A stretch of 64,000 bases of DNA from Artocarpus heterophyllus. Lineage: Eukaryota > Streptophyta > Magnoliopsida > Rosales > Moraceae. Within the stretch, counting starts at the first letter, position 1. Each line of letters starts with the position of its first letter. The notes under the pieces were generated by a model. That model did no database searches. It saw only the letters and a program-made list of their open reading frames with translations, and had not been told where the DNA came from. Shown here piece after piece: positions 1-13,043 of the stretch. The stretch lies in contig CM046341.1 in the NCBI GenBank assembly GCA_025403435.1, positions 21,103,460 through 21,167,459 of the forward strand, written 5' to 3'. The position numbers and the translations under genes are program-made.

Positions 1-2361
1 CATCCGGTTCAGCCAAAAAGACCTCCCCATTGAACATATACCTCTCAGGTTGACGCCCGATCCTCCCACTACGCCGAAGCCCCTGAGGTTGTTGTTCAGG
101 TTTGTTTGGTTTTTCTACACCGATCGGAATGGTTTCGTTCGGAACCTCCGGAGTAAATGGATTACCCCTCAACTCCTCAAGCACCACTTTGCTTTGAGGT
201 TTAAAGTCGTTCATGTAACTCTCCTCAAGGAAAGTTGCATTAGTTGAAACCACGACTTTATTTTCCTTTGGGTTATAAAAATAACCCCCTTTAGTCCCTT
301 TTGGATATCCTACAAACACACAAACTTCTGAACGTGCTTCTAACTTATTCGGATCCTTAAACAGGACATGAGCCGGACATCCCCATATGCGAATATGGTT
401 TAAGGATGTCTTCCGTCTTGTCCACAACTCGTGAGGAGTTTTAGGGACCGATTTTGAAGGCACATTGTTTAAAAGATAACATGCGGTTTGTAGTGCATAT
501 CCCCAAAAGGATAAAGGCAATGATGAAAACTCATCATGGACCTTATCATGTCCAATAAAGTCCTATTTCTTCTTTCCGCTACGCCATTCTGCTGCGGAGT
601 GCCCAGCGCAGTCAAATGGGATAAAATCCCATTCTCTAATAAGTGTCCCAAGAACTTATCAGAAAGGTATTCCCCACCTCGATCTGATCGAAGTGCCTTT
701 ATGGGTCTACCCAATTGCTTTTCCACTTCAGCCCGAAACTCCCTGAACTTATCATAAGTTTCGCTTTTGTGGTGCATTAGGTACATATACCCATATCTTG
801 AGTAATCGTCAATAAAAGTAACGAAGTACTCATACCCTCCTCGTGCCCGGATGTTCATCGGTCCGCAAACATCACTATGCACAAGTTCTAGAACCCCTTC
901 GGCCCTATTGCCCTTAGACCCGTATGGTCTTTTGGTCATTTTACCCTCCAAACAAGACTCACATTGAGGTATAGATTCCACCTTTAAGTGACTTAAAGGT
1001 CCATCCCTTATCAACCTTTGAATCCTATTTAGGTTAATATGGCCAAGGCGCAAATGCCAAAGATAAGTCTTATTAGAGTGAGAAGTTTTAAGTCTTTTTG
1101 AGTTATTATCATTTATCTCAGCATTAAGCAATAGGTCCATCTTAGGTTTGATAAAATATAGATTATTTTGCATCCATCCAGAACAGAAAAAAGATTTGTT
1201 TTTACGAATCACCACTTTTTCATTAAAAGATACCACGTAGGAGTCTTTAAATAAAGAAGATACAAAAATTAAATTCCTTTTAAATTTAGGAACATAAAAA
1301 CAATCTCGCAAAATTAAACTCCTATAATTATCAAAATAAAGATGGACATCTCCCACTGCTTCCGCTGAGACCAAGGATCCATCGCCCATCCGAAGCGTTA
1401 AGTCTTCACGAAGTAGACTTCTCGTTTCTTTGAATCCCTGCAGAGAAACACAAACATGATTAGTTGCACCAGAATCTATGACCCAAATGTCACTGGATTC
1501 CTCAACCAAACAAGTTTCTAAATATAGAAGATCACACCTACCTCCCTTGGAAAGGAAGTCCTTGCAATGCTTCTTTATATGCCCGACCTTACCACAAAAG
1601 AAGCACTTAAGCTTCTTTGGGTTCTTCTTCTTCTTCTTCTTGCTCTTGGTAGCAATAGGAATAGAAAACTTCCCACTTTTGGCCCGTTGCTTCTTTCCAT
1701 TCCCAGAGTTAGGATTGGAACCAGAAGCAGCTACCATATTGGCCTCTCCACCAGCAGGAGACTCCCTGATCAGCAGTTCAAACTCTTGTAACTGTTTCAT
1801 CAGTTCTATCAAGGTCATATCCCGTCTATTGCTTAGATTAGAAGTAGCTCTAAACGGAATAAATTCCTTAGACAGAGTCTCAAAGACCATAGTCATCTGA
1901 GTTTCAGCATCGATGTCGGCCCCATTGGTTTGAGCCTCAGCGAGGTAACCCATGACCAACATCATGTGCTCCTTTACAGATGTCCCCGGTCTCTGTCTAC
2001 AGTTTAAGAGTTTTCGAAGCGCCCCTTGCCGCTTTGTTATGGCCTGGCCTCCAAACATGTCCTCAAGATTATCCAAGATCTGCTTCGCAGTCTCATAATC
2101 CTGATGTTGAGCCTGCAGCACGTTATTCATGCTAGCCATAACATAGCAGCGGGCCTGATCATTAGCATCTTTCCAGCGTTCGTACGCTTGGAATTGCTCA
2201 TTACTTGAGTCTCCCGTAGGCTCGGGAGGACAAGGAGTTGTCAAAACATATTTCAGTTTCTCAAAGGAAAGGACGATGTCCAGGTTCCGTTTCCAATCAT
2301 TATAGTTCTCACCGGTCAATTGGTTTTTGTCAAGTATCGATGATAAAGCGTTTTTAGACAT
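1..2361 (-). pseudogene. E1 gag-pol polyprotein, frameshifted and truncated by the window edge
   Basis: Polyprotein for particle formation, processing and integration of E1. The start chosen is the ATG at 2361-2359 (MSKNALSS), which matches E4 and E2; a longer in-frame start at 2433 is less likely. Visible are the gag domain ([17 protein letters not shown]), a Lys-rich tract, a CCHC zinc knuckle ([14 protein letters not shown]), the protease motif DSGATNHVC, the HHCC region (WHLRLGHIN) and the integrase core ending in [15 protein letters not shown] one-base deletion near 526, compared with E4, shifts the frame just after the integrase core. The downstream sequence at 1-468 continues in another frame. 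The rest of pol is off-window. Confidence 0.9.
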
Positions 2362-4028
2362 TTTCAATCTACAATAAAGAATCATATACCAAACATAAGC
2401 AAACATATATAATAATTTAGTAAGATAACACAATCATGTAAAATCATACAAATGTGTTTATGTGTCAAAACCTTGAAAATATCACAACCTTACAACGATA
2501 ATTCCCAACTCAGAATTCAACAAGCTCCTAGGGGAGTCATGCCAAATTCAATCAGGAACACGGATCCCCTCCTGATTAATATATGCCATCCAGGACCCGT
2601 ATGATCCAGCATATACTAATAATCGTTTCTTTGGCCATTAATTTTATTAACAGAGCTCCTAGGGAAGGTTAATAATAAAATTAACGTGAGTGTATAACCA
2701 CCGTTTTAATATTTTATCCATGATTTATAATCACCACCTAGGGGTGTGCAACCATAAATCATACTAAAATACCTTATCCTTTCAGAGATCCAATCTGGTA
2801 CATGATAGAAATCCCTTCCTAGGGGTTGGGACCATCATGTTCTTCCTATGGACCAACGATGGAGGCCTTAGGTTCTCTCTTCGAAAACCTTCTCCCACTC
2901 AATCTTTTGAAGTCAAGGTTTTATTTTAAAATTATGCATGAACAATTTTAATATGAGCGACACTCCCTATTCTATATGACATGTTATCAATATACATGGT
3001 AAATCATATTATAATGCAGACAAGCAAAGCAATCAAGCAAAGCTACAAGCATAATAATAATAATAACCGTAATATTATGGTTCCACCCTAGAGAATAGAA
3101 AAAACTAAGATTACAAGAGAATAATCGAGACATTTATCGATTCTTCATCCTTGAATCCTCAAGCTGTATCCTTCTTCATGTAATATCCATCTTTAAGTCC
3201 TCAATCCCGTATGAATCGAACACTTCATATTTCCGGTCATATCCAAATTTAATGTTTCTCAGAATCGTCCCAAAAATAAAATTAAAACTGCACTGGAAAA
3301 ATCGCACCTTTTCTGGACACCTGGCAGCTCTCGGTCGGCAGGCCGATCTGGGTGATCGGTCTGTCGATCACGGTGGTTCGGCCTGCCGAACATGAAGGTT
3401 CGGCCTGCCGGCAGAGCACCAAAATTTCTGCCCCACTGTCGGCCTGCCGGACCGTACGTCCGGCCTGCCGATCTGTGACCTTCAGCCTGCCGAACTGTGA
3501 GGTCCGGCATGCCGAACGAGCAGAAAACCCTCAATCCAGAAAATACAATTTTAATGCAATTCATCAATTTTATTTCAACAATTCAAAAACATAAAATTAG
3601 AGACTCAGGAAATACCTGGAGACGCCATCATCAATCTTTAAGTTCCGACTTCTCGTTCCGTCTTCTCCGAATAATTATTTAATTACAAAATTCTTACAAA
3701 TTAAAAATTAAATAATAATTCCTAGACGGAGATGATAGTCCGCCATCTAATTACATGAAAAACCTAGATACACATTCTAACCTCTAAGGAACCATAACCG
3801 GTATTAATTAATTAATAAATAAATAAACAACAATTTAATCAACCATAATTAATTAATAAACATTCACCATATAATCCATGACAACATATATATTATATAG
3901 AAACCTAGAGTGCCATCTCTCTATAAAATTTAATTCAAGCATTGGAGAGATTAAGATCACAAAATTTATGCATATAACATGATCACAAACTTGCAAATTT
4001 ATGTAAAAACCTCGGCTCTGATACCAAT
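2362..4028 (-). other. E1 5' leader with primer binding site
   Basis: Untranslated leader between PBS and gag. The PBS reads TGGTATCAGAGCC on the minus strand (4014-4026), two bases from the LTR, complementary to the 3' end of plant initiator tRNA-Met. The leader carries the GC-rich palindromic array at about 3325-3520. It also has the CCTAGG hairpin cluster at about 2500-2880, described in detail for E4. Confidence 0.85.
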
Positions 4029-6119
4029 TGTTGGAAACAAAGTGCGCAGCGGAATTTTTAAAATTTTTCATCAGAGTATTTTCCAAAACACAAGTTTGAC
4101 ATGTTATATGTATAAATTAAACAGATCTTACTAACCTCAGTATGCCGAAGAACCTCCGCGACCTGTGTAGAGAAGTAACGTTCCAGAAGAGCCTCAACCA
4201 ACTGGTCTTCTTTGCTATTCTCTATCCACAACCGGAGTGAGTGTGGGCTCACACGTACAGCTCTTCCACCGGTGACTCTCCTTCCAACCAATAGAGAGAA
4301 CCCAAAGCTAGTGTTCGTGATTTGTGAACAAAAGCTCTCAGGAAGTTTTCAGATGCTCACTAGAAGAGTATCACTCTTAATCTCTCAAATTGATCTGAGT
4401 AAATCATTAGACTCACTCCCTTTTTATACCTATTGGTCCTTGGGGTCAGTCCATATCAGATTACGTCTCAAAAATCGAAACAGAATCAAGTTCGGATCAA
4501 TATCTGATAAGATACGCGTGAAAAACGCGTAATCTTAACTGTCGCGGTCGGCATGCCGAACTGTGAGATAGGCAGGCTGAACTGGCCAGTTCGGCAGGCC
4601 GAACACGTCATCCGGCATGCCGAACTGCCGAGAAAAAATCTCCGCGAATCTTTTATTTTCCACCCGAGATTCTAAAGGATAAAGTCTCAGTTTTGATTCA
4701 AATAGCCCAATAGAAAAAATATCTGATCAAAACAAACTTTATCAAGATAATCTCTAAGAAAATAAATCAATTCACAATAATTCTACAAGTTTATCTTGTT
4801 CTAATTGTCCAAAATTAAAACAACCGATAAACAGACAAGAATTATCCGAACGCCATAATTCAACAAGTTCATCTTGAACTAATTTCTTACATAATTAATT
4901 CAACCGATAAACAGACATGAATTATTTGATTCTTATAAATTTTAAACCAATCTGATAAATCCGACATAAGTCACCAATTATTGGAAAAGCACGCCGTGTT
5001 GTTACAGGATTTTGTGAGCTAGCAAAGGGGACCAAAATGGACCTATAAAGTTCAAGCTCATGATAAATATGAAACCCAATATCCCAGATATACATTTCAC
5101 AATTATCAACTCCAACGCTACTCCACTAAAAGCTTGGACCTGCACTCTCGAACTTTATAGAATTACGAAGCTCGTGTAGCTAAGTGTCCATGACATATCA
5201 TAGTGTATCGCATCCCTATATGATCATCCATAATCGGCTTAAGGACAAGTTCTTATCATAGTGTATCGCATCCCCATATGATCATCCATAATCGGCTTAA
5301 GGACAAGTTCTGTCTTACCTTCCCGATTATTTTTATCTTACGTTCCATTGTCTCACCATTAGAAAACTTACCATCCAAAGATAGTATACCATTCGGTTAC
5401 ACCTATGTATCCAAATGGTTGAGCGCTCCAGTTTTCCAATTACAGGACAACGCATATAAGAGGATATCATTACTCCTAAAGAGGAGCTATGGATTCCATA
5501 TGTATGAATAACAAGTCTACGCTATCAAGAGTCATGCCTCCAACGTACCGGCATGCATGCCACTATAGAGATGTGGAAGTCACCCATTGGTACATCAAAA
5601 GACACAAGTCGAGACAACGGGCCCATTATTCATCTCAGGATTAAGATACAATACAAATGATTGTCTAAAGTGAATCGATTTGCCAAGACAGAATTATTAA
5701 TCCAAATCAATTCACTTTATGTCCCGATCCAACACATCGTCACCTATGACAACGCGCCAATGTTTCTATTCACGGAGTCCAACTCCGATGGCCAAGACAA
5801 ACCATCTCCCAAAAGGGATATAGACAACATAACAATCTTTACATGAATAAAGCGCCCAACTTTATTCCCTCGATTGCGGATCATATATTTTAGACCATCA
5901 CCTTAAGAGTCGTGTCTACCGCATAATCATCCCATCATATGCCCAACTCTTAAGGTTTAGACTGATAGTCTCAGACTACTGTTTGCTTATCATACATTCA
6001 ACAAATATGAACGTAAAGAGGACAATATTTGGTATATATAAATGAATAAATTCTTTATTGATAAAAATGTCTCTAAAAACGTATTACATTTTTACTCCTT
6101 AGAGCATACATGTCTAACA
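4029..6119 (-). repeat. E1 5' LTR
   Basis: LTR of 2091 bp bounded by TGTTGG...CTAACA on the plus strand, i.e. TGTTAG...CCAACA in element orientation. A TATA box (TATAAAAA on the minus strand) lies at 4421-4428. Four units of the 21-22 bp palindromic array have cores at 4550, 4571, 4593 and 4614. It is longer than its relatives because of a 58-bp tandem duplication at 5196-5311. Confidence 0.93.
5196..5311. repeat. 58-bp tandem duplication inside the E1 LTR
   Basis: Two head-to-tail copies, 5196-5253 and 5254-5311, each beginning TATCATAGTGTATCGCATCC or nearly so and ending GGACAAGTTCT. They differ at one base (CCCTATATG versus CCCCATATG). Other LTRs of the family in this window have one copy, so the duplication is private to E1 here. 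Confidence 0.9.
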
Positions 6120-6276
6120 GACACTTTATTTATTAAAATTGAATAATCGTGGAATTAGTAAAATATTTTTTGTGTTTTTTCATATGCATCATGCATCACG
6201 TTTACTATTCCAAAACATATATTTATGATGTTTATGCAACCATTTAATTTATGTCATTTTATTTATTACAGCAACA

Positions 6277-9200
6277 ATGTCTAATCCAATCATCGCTATT
6301 CTCTCAAATAAAAAATTAACCGAAGATAATTTGTCAAATGGAAGAGTAACATGAACATTATACTAATTTGCAAAAATTACAAGTTTGTCCTGACGGAGAA
6401 ATGTCCTCCACCGCCTGCTGCCAATGCCTCTCGTAATGTACGAGAAGCATATGGTCATTGGATCAAGGCGAACAACAAGGCCCGCTGCTTCCCTTTGGCT
6501 AGCATGTCTGACGTGCTTAAGATGAAGCACGAAAGCATAGAGACCGCTTACGAGATAATGCAGTCTCTGCAAGACATGTTTGGCAAACCTTCTGAAAAGG
6601 CACGTCATGAAGCCGTTAAGGCTGTAATGAATGCCAAAATGAAGGCAGGGGTCTCAGTCAGAGAACATGTTCTCAGCCTGGTTAACTATCTCCATGAGGC
6701 CAAGGTAAATGGGGCGGTAATAGATGAAGCCACCTAGGTGGGGATGATTTTAGAAACCCTCTTCCCTACATTCCTTCAGTTCAAGAGCGATTATTTCATG
6801 AACAAAATGAAATATAACATGACTAAGTTGCCTAATGAGCTGCAAACCTTCGAGTCCATTTCAAAAGAAAAGACCAAACAAGGAGAGGCAAATGTTGCAG
6901 AAGCTCAACCCTCTTCTTCTACTCAAAAGAATAAGAAGAGGAAGAGAACTAAAGGACGTGGTAAGTCTAAGAATGGAGGGCAACCAAAGAAGAACAAAAG
7001 CAACAACATCAAAAGGAGCTCAAAGCAAAAGAATCCTAAAGAAAAATGTTTCCACTGTGGCGTAGTTAGGCACTAGAAGAGAAACTGCAAGAAGTATCTT
7101 TAGGAGCTCAAAGAAAAGAAAAACAATGGTAAATTAGATTTGCTCATTTTAGAAGCTTGTTTAGTTAAAGATGATACTTCACTTTGGATAATTGATTCAA
7201 GGACAACTAACCATGTTTGTTTGTCTTTGCAGATGCTTAGTTCTTCAACGGAGCTTATCGATGGGGAACAAACAGTGAGACTAGGAAAGGGAGAGGTTGT
7301 TTCGGCAAGAGCAGTAAGAGTCATTAAACTTTATATTATAAATAAGTTTTTAATTTTGAACAATGTTTATTACATTCCTAATATTCATAGAAATTTGATT
7401 TCTGTTTTCAGGTTGTTTTAACAAATGTTTAACGTTTCTTTTAATAATAATTATATTAATATTTCTAGAAATGGTTTGAATATTTGTTTTGTACATCTAG
7501 AAAATAGGCTTTATACTTTAATGCCCAACGAAAAATCACTGTTTAATACAAAAATGTTCAAAGTTGAACAACCAAAACCAAGAAGCAAAAGCTTTCTTCT
7601 GATGATGAACATACCTATGGCACCTTAGATTAGGTCATATTAACCTTGATAAGATTAACAAACTAGTACATGATGGTCCTTTAAAAGAACTAAAAGTTAG
7701 TTCTCTACCAGTTTGTGAATATTGTCTTGAAGGTAAAGGACTAAAAGGCCTTTCTTTACAAAAGATGAAAAGGCTAAGGAACCACTTGAGATAATACATT
7801 CGGACGTTTGCGGTCTATTGAATGTACAAGCATATGGTGGTTATGAATATTTCGTCACATTTATTGACGATTATTCGAGGTATGGATAGATGTACCTATT
7901 GCAAAGGAAATCTGAAACTTTTGAAAAGTTCAAAGAATTCCAAGCAGAAGCTAAAAAGCAATTATGAAGGTTGGTGAAAACTCTTCGATCCAATCAAGGA
8001 CGGGAACACCTTGATACCGAGTTCAAGGATTATTTAACAGAACATGGTATTCTATCACAACTTGCCGAACTTAGAACACCACAACAGAATGGTGTTGCTG
8101 AGAGAAGAAATCGAACATTGCTTGATATGGTGAGATCTAGGATCAGTTACTCATCATTACCCACTTCATTTTGGGGATATGTGCTATAAACTACAGTATA
8201 TCTTCTAAACATAGTTCCATCTAAGTCTATTCCAAAAACACCTTTAGAGTTATGGAATGGTCGTAAACCTAGTATGCGACATATCCGTAGATGGGGGTGT
8301 CCAGCACATGTGCTGAAAGGAAAAACAGGGAGGCTAGAACCACATTCTAAAGTATGCTTGTTTGTGGGATACCCAAAGGGAACGAGGGGAGGTTTGTTTT
8401 TTAGTCCACAAGAAAAGAAGGTATTTGTATCGACAAATGCCACTTTTCTTGAAAATAATTATATGACAAACTATAAACCTCATAGCAAAGTTGTACTTGA
8501 AGAGTTACTTTCTGATCAGATCAAACCACAACCGACAACTGCTGGCGAAGGACAAAATGAGGAGACCACATCTCTAGATCAGGATGTCATCCACCTAGAC
8601 ATAGTGGGAGGGTTGTGAGTCTACCTGCTCGCTACAAGGAAATTGGAGAAGCACATGTTGTTGTCTTTGATAATGGTGAGGATAATCCATTGACATATCG
8701 TCATGCAATGGAAGATTCTAAGAAGGAAAAATGGCTGGAGGCTATGAACCTTGAAATGGAGTCCATGTACTCCAATTCAGTCTAGGAACTTGTAGATCTA
8801 CCTGAAGGGATAAAACCTATAGGGTGTAAATGGATCTACAAGAAGAAAAGAGAAGTGGATGGGAAAGTTAAGACTTTCAAAGCTAGGCTTGTGGCAAAAT
8901 GTTATACCCAAAATGAGGGAGTTGACTATGAAGAAACTTTCTCGCCTGTAGCTATACTTAAATCCATTCAGATTCTTTTATCCATTGATGCATGTCTTGA
9001 TTACGAGATATGGCAAATGGATGTCAAGACTGCCTTTCTGAATGGCAATCTTGAGGAAATCATCTATATGGTGCAACCAAAAGGGTTTGTAGTCAAAGGT
9101 CAAGAGCAAAAACTTTGCAAGTTGCAAAGGTCCATCTATAGACTCAAGCAAGCTTCAAGATCTTGGAACTTGAGATTTAGTAGGGCAATCAAGTCTTATG

Positions 9201-10165
9201 GTTTCAATCACAATATTAATGAATCTTGTGTATACAAGTACATCAAAGATAAGAATGTGGTCTTCTTAGTTCTTTATGTAGATGATATCATACTCATTAG
9301 GAATGATGAAATCCAACTCATAACAGATCGTAAGAACAAACTATTGGCGCTATCTTAGGCATCATACATCGATAAGGTGCTTATCAAATTTTCGATGCAA
9401 AACTCCAAAAAAGGTAATTTACCTATACGTCATGGAGTTTATCTTTCAAAAGTGTAGTATCCTAAGACACCTCAAGAGGAAGAAAATATGATACGACTAC
9501 CCTATGCATCTGTAGTGGAAAGTCTAATGTATGTCATGTTGTATATAAGACCTAACATTTGCTATACGGTGGGTATAGTTAGTCGGTATCAATCCAACCC
9601 AAGATTAGATCATTGGGTGGCGGTTAAACATATTCTCAAAGATCTAAGGAGAACAAAAAACTATATGCTAATATATTCTGGTGAGAATTTGATTCCCACT
9701 AGATACACTGATTTTGATTTTCAATCAGACAAAGACACATGTAAATCTATGTTTGGATCAGTGTTTACTTTTGGTGGTGGAGCTATAGTTTAAAGAAGCA
9801 TTCAATAATCATGTATTGCTAATTCGACTATGGAAGCTAAATATATGGCTGCTTGTGAAGCAGCTAAAGAAGCTGTTTGGCTTTGTAACTTCTTAAATGA
9901 TCTGAAAGTTGTTTCAGGCATGGATAAACCACTCACACTGTATTGTGATAAGAGTGGTGTAGTAGCAAATTCAAGAGAACCTAGAAGCCATAAAAGAGGA
10001 AAGCATAATTTGATCAGAGAGATAGTACATCGAGGCGATGTAGAAGTTGTGAAGATAGCGTCGGGTAACAACCTTGCCGACCCATTCACTAAGATGTTAC
10101 CTGCAAAAAGCTTTGAGGGACATTTGGAAGGCTTAGGTCTTAGAGGCATGTCTCGCCTGCTTTAG
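6277..10165 (+). pseudogene. O gag-pol polyprotein, many stops and frameshifts
   Basis: Begins at the ATG of MSNPIIAILSNKK (6277). Gag is followed by a CCHC knuckle at 7047-7088 in which a stop codon follows the His. The protease motif is altered (WIIDSRTTNHVC, so the DSG triad has become DSR). Then come an HHCC region ([15 protein letters not shown]), the integrase core ([26 protein letters not shown]), RT with intact YVDD at 9275-9286, and RNase H ending at the TAG at 10163. In-frame stops occur at 6735, 7074 and further on. Sequence between the RT thumb (about 9310) and DRKNK is deleted compared with E4. It cannot encode a working polyprotein. Confidence 0.88.
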
Positions 10166-10179
10166 GGCAAGTGGGAGAT

Positions 10180-12050
10180 TGATGGGTTTGGTATCCTAAA
10201 AGCTGTGATATTATATATATTGTTAATAAATAAATAAAGTGACATTTATAATTGTTATAGTTGCTTATATGTATTATGAATACTTTTATAAACATTAAGA
10301 AAATTTCATAATTATTTATGTGACAATAAATTTAGCATATAAGTGTTATATGCTTAAGGATACAATTTATAGATAATGATCTAAATAGTCCGTAATAATT
10401 AATTAGAGTTTGGGATATTTAATTAAATATTACAAGTACGATCTAATTCATTTAAAATGAAATAGTCTTATCCGAGACTATTAATGTAGAGACAATAGAT
10501 TGTAGGTGCTTTATATAATGAGATTATATAAGATTTGACCAAATAAATTATGAATCTTTAATAATCATTCGTTACAAATAGAGTATTCAAATTTATTACT
10601 ATGATGATCATATATTTGACAGTCTTAATCTTGAGTATTTATTAGACTCCTATTTATGACATTATGTTTTTTGACTTGCATGGTAAGATTTGTCTAAATA
10701 CAGATCATAATTTAGCATCTTGGAAACAAAATGTAATAAATGGTTGGGAATAATATTACACAGATATGGAATCCATTCCTTCTCTATAGAACTTAGAAAA
10801 ATAGTTCACTTGAGTGATAATTCGAGGTTTAGACAGTAGAGCGCTCCTTCATAATAAGATTATAAATTAACTGTTCATTAGAGAATTATTGAAACTCAAG
10901 AATAAAGATGTAATAAGAGAGGTAAACGAAAATTGAACCAAGCTCTTATTATGAACTATTTATGGAGGACTGACTTATATGTAATGATTATATTAATGAA
11001 CTACTCGCTAATTTTTTTGAGTAATTTCTATAATAATCTTAAGAGTTCAATTTCAAGTTTTTAGTGGAGTAACACTGAACTAATAAATTTGGCACATTAA
11101 TTAATGAGTTTGATCAATTATCAAATTTATTGGAGCTTAGGTTATAGGTCCATAGGTCTCTAATGCTACCTCTATAACACTGTATTAGATTTAATACATA
11201 GAATAAATTATACATATTTAATTTAGAATTATTGAATTCTGAATTAATTATTTCACACTTAAAATATTAATGTGATACAGAAAAATAATCTCTGTAACAC
11301 ATAATATAATGTGATAAATGTTGTCACATTTAAGTAAGCATTAGTTAATTAATTAATTGAATAATTTAACTAATGAGATTAGTTAAATATGTTTTTAAGT
11401 AGATTAATTGATAATATTTGAATAATAAGATTATTTAAATATAATTTTAATTTAAAATCTATTCTTAAATAAATGTAATTTATTTTTTAATTTTAATATA
11501 TATATGTAAGACCTTATTATATATTAATATATATATATAACGAATTCGTTTACATTTTTTTAAAAATATTTACATAAACTCTTATATATTGTATATATAT
11601 ATATATATGTATGTATATATATTACGTAAACGACGTTTACGTTTTTTTTAAACTAATAAACTTATATATATATTATATATATGAAAAGCATAAAGGTTAA
11701 TAAAAAAAAAAGGATAAGGATCATGTAGAGTATATCCCTTCCCATATATCTGATATGATGGTTATTGTAGATTTAAAGTAAATTAAAATTAATTAAAAAT
11801 AACTAATTACTCAGATATAAAAAGGTAGAGATAACAATTATTTTCACTTATCAATCTTTTTCAAGTAACTTTTACAGAATACTTATAGAGAAAAACTGAG
11901 AGTTCTTCTCTGAAAAAAAAAAGGTCTGCTATCTCATGTGTTAAGTACATAACAGATCCAGAAAAGTGTGAAGTTAATTTATTCTTGCAGTTTGACGCCC
12001 ACTCATCTTTACATTGGTATGGAGGTCTGGCTTGAAAGATCGTGGCATCA
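10180..12050 (+). repeat. O 3' LTR
   Basis: Starts TGATGGGTTTGGTATCC immediately after the polypurine tract, so the left edge is secure. The right edge is inferred from the inverted terminal match TGATG...CATCA, which puts it at 12050 (about 1871 bp). A TATA box (TATAAAAA, 11816-11823) is placed as expected, about 230 bp before the end. The interior at 11470-11700 is very AT-rich with TA microsatellite tracts. The second LTR is not in the window, so the right edge is unverified. Confidence 0.72.
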
Positions 12051-13043
12051 AAGAGGAAAGCTAGGATACCCTGATAGTCTTTAAAAATTGGTAAAAAATT
12101 CTTAAAGCTTTCTATTATTAATTAAAATTATATAGCTATTCCCAATTAACAAAATTTTCAAAAAATTTTTGTTTATCAACGATCCATTCCTTCTGCTGTA
12201 TTTTCATATTTAATTCCAACGCTGGTGATAGCGCAGCTAAGAAGAAGGAAAAGCATATTAAGTTCTCTTTAAAAAATAAAACTACATACATTTTGTTTGA
12301 AAAGTAAGTACAAGAGAGGTTATTGTATAAGGTCATACATATTTAGTATGTAGTAGAACTAAGTGTTTTAACACCATCTGATTCAATCTTATTAGTTCAA
12401 TTAGCTAAGCACTACCACATCTACTCCCTGAAAAATATAGATTACTAAATAAGAAAAACTAACAAAATCAGACGAAATGAAAAAAAATTTGCACGCTAGA
12501 ACATGATTTGATCATTTTTTTTTTTCTAAATTCGTTAAAGTTGGCTAGCTTTCCTTATCATTTTGGAATTTTGATGACAAAAAGCGTCACCGTCAAAAAG
12601 TAGTATGGAATGCGTCATGTAATTGATTTCATTAAGTTGAGAGGACAACCCACAAATCCATGCATATCACCGAAAGTGCATGGTAGGACAATTTTCCTTC
12701 TACCTTTTTTTTTTTAATGATGGGGACTTTCCTCGCCTTATCATCTGGTTTCCATGTATTGAAGTTAACAACTATAAGCAAACTAACACATTTAATTATC
12801 ATAAAAACGTAGATATAATAAATGTAGTATTGGTCTTTAAAGTAATGTAATCTGAACAATTTCTTAGAAAGAGGAAAACTTCGCCCACATTTCCTATAGC
12901 ATTCACTCACTTCAATTCCTCACTATTTCCTATCACTTTCCACACAAAATTCTAAGAAGAAAAAGAGTGTGCTGTATTCCACTAACATTCTGATCTAAAA
13001 GTATACATGATGACACATTGATTATTGACATCAAAACACTAAA
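12051..13043. other. AT-rich DNA without recognisable features
   Basis: About 1 kb between the O LTR and the solo LTR. I see no protein with family motifs, no LTR ends and no RNA gene. A 92-codon minus-strand open frame (12632-12910) has no recognisable motif and looks like chance. This may be original genomic DNA or a very old element. Confidence 0.6.

Larger units (their letters stand above)
1..6119 (-). mobile_element. E1: Ty1/copia element, 3' part outside the window
   Basis: Minus-strand copy of the dominant copia family. Visible parts, in element order, are the 5' LTR (6119 down to 4029), primer binding site, leader, gag, protease, integrase and the start of the linker to RT. RT, RNase H and the 3' LTR lie left of position 1. 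It sits in the leader of the older copia element O. The flank just outside its LTR is GACAC (6120-6124); the matching duplication should be off-window to the left. Sequence is very close to E4, so this is a young insertion. Confidence 0.93.
6120..12050 (+). mobile_element. O: old Ty1/copia element of a different family, 5' end displaced by E1
   Basis: Plus-strand element split in its leader by E1, so its 5' LTR and PBS should lie left of the window. Visible are the last part of the leader, a degenerate gag-pol (6277-10165), a polypurine tract AAGTGGGAGAT (10169-10179) and a 3' LTR from 10180. Its LTR sequence is unrelated to the E-family LTR and lacks the GC-rich array. Many stops and frameshifts make it one of the oldest insertions here. 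Confidence 0.85.

Noticed and set aside
1478..1900. 140-codon plus-strand frame opposite E1 gag, also seen opposite gag in E2 and E4
   Set aside because: It is the complement of the Lys-rich tract and zinc knuckle region (poly-Phe/Leu reading). Its conservation follows from the gag frame.
12040..12085. An alternative right edge of the O LTR at CTAGGATACCC, which resembles the inverted GGTATCCTA near its start
   Set aside because: It does not end in CA and the inverted match is internal. TGATG...CATCA at 12050 fits LTR ends better, but the choice remains uncertain.
12632..12910. 92-codon minus-strand frame in the non-element DNA
   Set aside because: No recognisable motif, AT-rich composition and no supporting promoter or neighbours.
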